From: Pieris napi
Lineage: Eukaryota; Arthropoda; Insecta; Lepidoptera; Pieridae
Reading direction: 5' to 3'
Assembly: GCF_905475465.1 (NCBI RefSeq)
Contig: NC_062243.1
Coordinates: 8,022,267 to 8,086,266, forward strand
DNA length: 64,000 nucleotides
Below are positions 58,276-64,000 of the stretch, one piece after another; position 1 is the first letter of the stretch; every line of letters starts with the position of its first letter. Under the pieces are notes generated by a model, which was not told the DNA's origin, made no database searches, and was given only the letters and a program-made list of their open reading frames with translations. The position numbers were made by a program, and so were the translations under genes.

Positions 58276-58380
58276 TCATGGGCGTGCATCATTGGAGGAT
58301 TCCACGTCACTCGAGCTGGCCGAAACTGACTTCTTCGGCTTATATTCTGTTATTACTACGGTCACACCGCTTACCGTTAC
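58276..58380 (-). CDS. RYBP: RYBP exon 3: RING1/YY1-binding C-terminal strand and stop
   Basis: 105 nt, 34 codons plus TGA; acceptor TTTCACAAG. VTVSGVTVVITEYKPKK matches VTVGNVTVIITDFKEK of vertebrate RYBP, then a Ser-rich tail (SVSASSSDVESSNDARP). Downstream on the minus strand an ATTAAA (58046-58051) is a weak candidate polyadenylation signal. Confidence 0.95.
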   Translation of the reverse strand, partial: VTVSGVTVVITEYKPKKSVSASSSDVESSNDARP

Positions 58381-61300
58381 CTTGTGAAAGAGATTTCATG
58401 ATGACAAAAAGACAATAGTATTTATTGAAAAGGATGAGTTCATAACTAGATCAGTCTGATTCAATCACACACAAATGTGAACAATTCTACTTGATTACGC
58501 AATAGCTTCTTAATTAAGTAGTCCATGGTATAAAAATTAATCCCAGATGAACGTAAATTTAGAATAGGTCATTAGTTTCTTATTCATACTAGAAATAGAT
58601 TAAGTTTATTCTCAAGTAAGATTAAACGTTGTATTGGTATTATTATAATAACCAAACTGGTATATAAAATTTGTTAACTTATATGGTAACTGGTTTATCG
58701 CCTAGATGTTTTATCAAAAACTGGATTGTATATATAAACTTTGATATTTGTCAGTATTCTAGAGTCTGGCTAATGAAAGAAGATAATGAAAAAGCGCGGC
58801 AAATTAAAAAATTTAGCATGGTATGCCTAAAAGTTTGATATATTTGTGGATTAAACTTACTTGATACTTAATTTTATTATTTTTTACATTGATAGTAACT
58901 GTATGAAATTAAATACTATACGTATTTAGTCTTTTACTATTGATACTTAAAATCACAAGCATTGCATGGAAAACTATAACTATATTTATTATAAAACACA
59001 ACGTTATTCGGAATAATCAAATCCTACGAAAGAAACGAATTCTATCAAATAAAACAAAGTTTAGGCTATTATACCTGTTAACTATTCGGAAAAAATATAT
59101 GATAGAAATAAAAATGAGTAATTGCATGAAGTATCAAGACAATAAATCACACTAACCTAAGAAATTCAATGACATTCTGTGTTGCCATCCGAAAGTTTTC
59201 AAATAATTCAATTATCTTCTTTCATTAGCCAGACTCTATCAAATAAAAGACCTCACCTCTCTAGTCTGTGCAGAGCTTCTATCGACATTGTTAAGTCGTG
59301 GCTGACGTCTTTTCTTCTTGAGCGAGTTTGCTGACCTTGGTCTCTTCTGCGAGCTAGTGGGCGCCGTGCCAGCCGCCTGTGCCGCCACCATCGCTGGGTT
59401 AATTCGAGGCTTTCGTGTCGAGGTACCTTGAGAACATCGATCAAAATCAGAATACAGAAATGTAAAAATACAGAAAAATTATAATACCTACTAATAATGA
59501 ACTATGACCAAACGGAAAATATGCTAGATGTATTAAAATAATTTCCACATATCATGATCTCAAGCGTGTGCCTGATACAAACGTGTGCCACATACACCCT
59601 CCTAAATACACACACACTCACTTACTCACACACAAACTCACCTACACCCATACAACTTTATTTCTGTAGTAATCTAGTTGACTGTTTCGATTTGTTTTTT
59701 GTTCCTTTTTTAGAAACTTTAAATTTTATTTGCCTACTTATATACATATATATGTACTTATTTGTTAGGACTCAATAATAATTGTAATCGTACTGTTTGT
59801 TTCAAATGTTATATGGGAGAAATAAAGAATTATGTTATTGTTGTTAATGGCTGAAAGCTCATTAACTAAAAGGCAAGTCTGTAAAGGTTTAGACATATTT
59901 AAATTGAAAGAATTAAACTAACACTAATTGGATAGGACTCATGTTCTTCGGTCATGAATATTCCAACGTTGCTTGAGTTATGTAAACATTAGTGAAGTTA
60001 CATATATATATTTTAGTTAATAATTAGAAGCTCAAACAAAATGTGCCGATAAGTTTTTCTCACATTCATAAATTGTAATATAACATTCTCGTTTTCGATG
60101 ATGTCAAATAGGTCGACTACATTTAGGTATATTTTTTATAGGTAACACAAATATCACTTAGATTTAAGAACCCTTAAATAAGCAACCCAACGCAACCCCT
60201 AATTTTATGTTAGTTATAAGCTCATATTTTAAACGATTAAAGCCAGTTGACACCCAACTTCAAACAAAGAGTTTCATTTAGAATTTATTTGAACATCCCT
60301 ACAACCGACACCGAACCTAACTCTCGGCAAAATAAAATTATTTATTTAAACTTCTATCTAGTTTGTCTGAAATCCTTACTCAAAGGCTGAAAAATATGTT
60401 TGTAGTAAGAAACCCAACGTTTGATACTCAATTAAGATTCAATTACATTCGTTTTAAATATAACACGCACGTGCATGCGGTCAACTTCGCGGTTGGAGTA
60501 AAGGTTTCCAGACATTTTATCAGCCATAGCTATGACCTAGTGCTCGTAAATTTATGAATTAACATATACAATAGACTATACCGTCTGTGGTATAGTCTAT
60601 AGATATAGTTACCTAACAAGTTGGAGGGTTAATGCGAAAACTGTGTAGCTGAACCGAGTTCCCAGCAAATTGAATTGTAAGATGTTTCGTATTGCCTCCA
60701 GCAAGGTCTGAGTGGCAATTTCTCTGAATTTATAGCTCTTGTATTAGCTATAGCTACGTCGAGTGCCTACTTGTGAAATGCGTCAAAGCAATTTAAGGTT
60801 AGTTAACAACTTCCACCCCGGGGCGTTACTTCGTTCTCTTTGAATTAAAAAATAAAATAAATCAATGGCGCTACGACCTTTTTAGGTCTGGGCCTCAGAT
60901 TACTGCATTATGATCATTTGTCAATCTGATAGGCAAGTAGGTGATCAGCCTGTGCCTGACACACGCCGTCGACTTTTTGTATTTAAGGCATGCTTTTCCT
61001 ACACCTATATTCCTTCACCGTTCGAGCGAATGTAAAATGCGAACATAAAAAGAAAGTCCATTGGTGCACAGCCGGGATCGAACCTACGACCTCAGGGATG
61101 AGAGTCGCACAGTTTATTTAGGTCCCAGAACATGGACGGCCCGACCGTCTTCATTCATGATCAGGGTTCCCAACCGTACGATAATTATCGTACATCTGGG
61201 AGAATTTCATAACGATGTAAACTACTATCATACGCAAATTGTACGAAAGTCTTTCAAGGTATGGGTATATAAAACAAAGCAAAATCCGTGTTCGATGATT

Positions 61301-62971
61301 TTTTATCTATAACGAATAAACGATAATTTTAAAGCCCTGGAACGATATCTGCCTGGCGTACTGACTGGTTGTGAACACTATTAGGCAGGTCCAAATTTCT
61401 CTTCTAATTATTCTGGTAAATTTGATACCAACAGCTCCACTCAAACAGCGTTTGTTGTGTAGGCGTTTACAAATCAGACCGCATTATGAACTCATTTTGG
61501 AGCCTTTCGAGGTCACCTAAATGATGGTCTTCATTGGTTTACGAGAAATGTACTTAGGCTCAAATACTATATGTGTTATTTCTTTGGCCCAACTGGAAAC
61601 AGATTTTCGAATCTTAGTTGCCAGCGGAGCGAGGAACTATATAAAACTAAATATTAAGGTATATTAAATATTAATATTTGCCTATGATATAGAAAATACC
61701 GACAGATCTTTGGCTTGGTTGCAAGTATTAATTAAATCAAGTTTTGCTATAAGCATTGAATCATTAATGTGTAATAGATTAATATTGTATTTCTTTTTTT
61801 AAACGCCAATAATAAATAACATGACAAAATACTGGGCTATACATTTTCAATATAGGTGCAGCAATGAGTCTGCATTGCCCTTTGGGAAATTACACAATTA
61901 CCAAGGTTGTGATTAAACAAACCAGTTTTATTTTACATATTACATATAATGAAAGTAAACCCAAGAATCTAATAAGAAATCTTTCTAGTACTCGTGGATA
62001 CAGTTTTTCACAAGGAATATGAGTTTATTTATGAAAATTAATAAATAGTATGCTGTTCTAAAGAATCTGCACAACTTATATTTATTAAAATCATTGAAAA
62101 AAAAAACATCAACCAAATTAAATAATTAAACAGGGTTATTAAAGAAAAGACAACTAATATAAATAGAAAACAAGAACTAAATTATGTATAATGTAATGTA
62201 TCGTTTGATAAAAATAAAATAAAACAGTTATTAAATCCTAGTTGATACTTGAAAGAACTTGTCCCTCCTGAGATGGATATGGGCTAGAAACATCCTCAAA
62301 ATTCTTTTGTCAAATCCAATCTATAGATTTAGTGATTTGTATTTAAAATTAAGGCAGACATTAAGTTGAAAAAAACACATAACTACATAATATTAGTGTT
62401 ATGTATTAATATATATTGTACTGTCTCCATCTCATTTATATCTTTATATTTAGAATGTTAAATAGTAGTTTGGAAAATAAGTAGTAAAGCTAAATAACAT
62501 TTCAAAAATGTATAATATTATGGATTCATCCATAAATATTTCTTTTTATTAAGTAAAGTACCTGTAGGTAATTCTAGATGTCACTGAGACTAATCTAACA
62601 TAATCAATATGGTCAAATTATTAGTCTGCCTGATTCTTTAAGGTTATATTATAGAAATCAGATTATGTGCAGTGTTAGAAATCTGTGTTTATATACACAT
62701 AGTTTTTAGTTCTAGCTGTAAAAAGTAAGGTAACTAAAAATATTGGTGTACATACTAAATGTAATGAGTCAAAAGTGAATGACCTATATTTACCTAACTC
62801 CAATAGCAGTACTAAGTTTTTTTAATGATACATACCCTTTCTAACGTCACACATGGAACATTTAAATGCTTCAGCATTATTTCTGTACGTGCAAACGCTG
62901 CAATCCCAATAATTTTCTTCGAGCACTTTAGAGGGACGTTTCCCTCTTCGAATTGCATTTTTCTTGTCCAT
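58276..62971 (-). CDS. RYBP: RYBP/YAF2-like Polycomb repressive complex 1 protein (three exons, complete CDS)
   Basis: Exons 62836-62971, 59257-59426 and 58276-58380 (read right to left) join in frame to a 136-residue protein; Drosophila RYBP is of similar size. Residues 20-44 form a RanBP2/NZF zinc finger (W22, Cys24, Cys27, Cys38, Cys41; NYWDCSVCTYRNNAEAFKC). Then follows RKGTSTRKPRI, the family signature, a basic linker (LKKKRRQPRL), NVDRSSAQ, and the C-terminal strand VTVSGVTVVITEYKPKK that binds RING1 and YY1/CBX in the known family. It acts in the nucleus within variant PRC1, and the zinc finger binds ubiquitinated H2A. The C-terminus is Ser-rich. All introns are GT-AG and phases match (1, then 0). 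Convergent to brp, about 30 kb away. Confidence 0.96.
58762..59236. mobile_element. TA-flanked MITE in RYBP intron 2
   Basis: TIR GAGTCTGGCTAATGAAAGAA and its inverse; TA on both sides (58760-58761, 59237-59238). AT-rich inside. The right end lies 18 bp inside the 5' splice site of RYBP exon 2. An ORF at 58940-59155 lies wholly inside and looks like chance. Confidence 0.88.
59257..59426 (-). CDS. RYBP: RYBP exon 2: TSTRKPRIN, basic linker, NVDRSSAQ
   Basis: 170 nt: two bases complete Gly, then 56 codons; acceptor GTTCTCAAG, donor GTGAGG. TSTRKPRINPAMVAAQ and RPRSANSLKKKRRQPRLNN are recognisable RYBP sequence. It is GC-rich relative to the flanks. A different frame is open over the same stretch and gives a 63-residue shadow, which is not the real product. 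Confidence 0.94.
60571..60600. repeat. perfect 12-bp-stem hairpin (ATAGACTATACC, loop GTCTGT)
   Basis: ATAGACTATACC pairs exactly with GGTATAGTCTAT. In RYBP intron 1; not linked to a known element. Confidence 0.85.
60848..61111 (-). mobile_element. tRNA-derived SINE, minus strand, head truncated
   Basis: In reverse it reads the SINE of 41493: GGTTCGATCCCGGCTGTGCA-type box B, ACCAATGGACTTTC, GGTGAAGGAATATAGGTG, AAAAAGTCGACGGCGTGTGT, GCTGATCACC and CAAATGATCATAATGCAGTA, ending GGCGCCATTGATTT-like with an A/T tail. It stops inside the tRNA part (GTGCGACTCTC). Sense orientation relative to RYBP. Confidence 0.82.
62836..62971 (-). CDS. RYBP: RYBP exon 1: start codon and NZF zinc finger
   Basis: 136 nt, ATG at 62971-62969, ends in phase 1 inside the Gly codon of RKG; donor GTATGT. 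MDKKNAIRRGKRPSK resembles the N-terminus of vertebrate RYBP, and WDCSVCTYRNNAEAFKCSMC is the zinc finger. Confidence 0.95.
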
Positions 62972-63852
62972 TTTAATGGTCACTTCCAATTGAAACGATA
63001 TAATAGGTACTAATCATGATATTTTACAATAAACACTATGTTTTTTATCACATTGGAACGGGTTTTCTCGTATAGAAATCATTATTTTGGTTTAAATAAA
63101 CACGACTCTGAAAAACACTACGCCATGACAGACAATGCAACTTGTCGATAAAGCAGAGCAAGCGCCAACTAGCGGCCCAGACTGTTTTACCGACGTTTGG
63201 AACAGATAACTATTTTAATAGGATCTTAGATTAAAAAGAAGCGTATGTACTTAATGTTTAGAAGTCTGAAGTAGGTAAACCCTTATAAGAAATGGTCCTT
63301 TAATAGTTACTTTTAATAATTATTTCTTTTAAAAGTATTTTTTTGTAGTTACATAGAGGGTACTATTTTAGTACTTCTAAAATAATAATCTTAACTCTAA
63401 TCTCTATGTTTCGATATTATAGAATCATGTTTTAAATATGTGCAAAATAAATAGGTAAATATAAAATTTTATATTTACCTTTATCACTGGTTTTAGCACC
63501 ACAGTGAAAGTTGAAACAATATTAACCTTGACATTTAAGTTATCACTCGAATACCGAATAGCTACCTTAAGTAAAAACTGAATTTTACCTAACAAATAAA
63601 ACATTATGGAAAGATCGTAAGTAGACAATACCATATTTTACACGGTTACGCCGCGGATTTTACTATTTCAAAACGTTCTTACCTACTTTTTATAAGGTAT
63701 CAATAGATTAGGGCGTTTAAGTATTTTCTGTAGCTCATAAAATCACACTCAGTATATAGGAGGTACTTATATATTATTATTGTATAAAAATGCATCTTGT
63801 CAAACGAATGGCCACAATCCTATCAATCATTTATGTTATTTTATTAATTTAG
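62972..63852. other. RYBP 5' flank
   Basis: Contains the presumed RYBP 5' UTR and promoter. A GC-richer patch at about 63120-63190 with GTCGATAAAGC is the best promoter candidate by composition, but no initiator or TATA box can be fixed. The rest is AT-rich. Confidence 0.35.
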
Positions 63853-64000
63853 GGTATGTTCCGATATACACTGCGAGTACTGTATAGTGCTCCCACTGTT
63901 CAAAAATTTGTTCCGCTATGGACTGCAGTATACAGCCGCAGCGTCCTAGGAAATATATGACGTCACAAATCCCCGCTATACTTCTACTGCGAGCACTGGC
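63853..64000. mobile_element. start of an unidentified repeat, cut by the window end
   Basis: GTTCCGATATACACTGCGAG, TACTGTATAGTGC, GTTCCGCTATGGACTGCAGT and TACTGCGAGCACT are related internal phrases in direct and inverted order; GC-richer than its flank. Looks like the terminal part of a transposon. Confidence 0.4.

Larger units (their letters stand above)
59427..62835. other. RYBP intron 1
   Basis: AT-rich intron of 3.4 kb. Contents: a CA/CT-rich tract at 59612-59640, a perfect hairpin at 60571-60600, a minus-strand SINE at 60848-61111 and an 18-bp perfect palindrome at 61176-61193. No further exon was recognised; the flanking exon phases fit each other without one. Confidence 0.7.

Noticed and set aside
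58940..59155. 71-codon ORF
   Set aside because: Lies inside a TIR-bounded MITE; AT-rich, Lys/Ile-rich chance frame.
59253..59444. Minus-strand 63-residue Arg-rich ORF
   Set aside because: Wrong frame over RYBP exon 2; the frame encoding TSTRKPRIN with splice borders is the real one.
61320..61670. Possible decayed coding sequence right of the SINE (phrases such as AFRGHLNDGLHWFTRN)
   Set aside because: Several stops and no recognisable family; not enough to call a pseudogene.
1..64000. CRISPR array, bacterial operon, phage or defence system
   Set aside because: No regularly spaced identical repeats, ribosome binding sites or polycistronic gene order; the sequence is clearly nuclear insect DNA.

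Overview
The window is AT-rich nuclear DNA from an insect, almost certainly a moth or butterfly. It has spliced genes with GT-AG introns and GC-richer coding exons. It also holds many repeats of types familiar from Lepidoptera: tRNA-derived SINEs, 5'-truncated LINE tails, a Helitron ending in a GCCGGGTCA-type terminus, and many TIR MITEs.

Two host genes can be assembled exon by exon. (1) Positions 9847-27528, plus strand: bruchpilot / ELKS / CAST-ERC, the coiled-coil scaffold of the presynaptic active zone. Nineteen exons with matching intron phases are visible, plus one GC-rich cassette exon. The N-terminal exons lie outside the window or were not found, so 509-9846 is probably 5' intron or flank. 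The gene has three possible endings. One is an early end in the GC-rich cassette (stop at 11659). The second is a Bruchpilot-type end, GFLKSFF-stop at 24994, followed by a polyadenylation signal. The third is an ERC-type tail of four more exons, ending VWVS-stop at 27528. The last two diverge from the same phase-0 donor at 24535/24536. Counted within the window and without the cassette, the Brp-type product is 1597 residues and the ERC-type product 1948.

(2) Positions 58276-62971, minus strand: a complete three-exon coding sequence for a 136-residue RYBP/YAF2 protein (RING1 and YY1 binding protein, a Polycomb PRC1 component). Its exons are short and out of frame with one another, so it does not show as one long ORF.

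The 30 kb between the genes (about 28-58 kb) has no convincing host gene and is a mobile-element landscape. It holds a LINE reverse-transcriptase fragment (32.5-33.4 kb), several degenerate tails of LINE proteins, SINEs at 36.8, 41.5 and 54.1 kb, and two decayed pogo-type DNA transposons with TA duplications (42400-43361 and 48375-49680). It also holds a GC-rich palindromic MITE (47933-48363), a pair of MITEs with 3-bp duplications (50178-50457 and 57488-57742), a long-arm MITE with a 6-bp duplication (35775-36090) and two copies of a GAAGTTATACTTC-ended element. The brp introns carry their own insertions: a 5S-rRNA-derived segment on the minus strand, LINE tails and a degraded retroelement. 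A MITE sits 18 bp inside the 5' end of RYBP intron 2.

No CRISPR array, operon or bacterial-type defence system is present. The most interesting points are the alternative brp ends, with an ERC-type tail encoded downstream of a Brp-type end, and the GC-rich ERC-like cassette exon.
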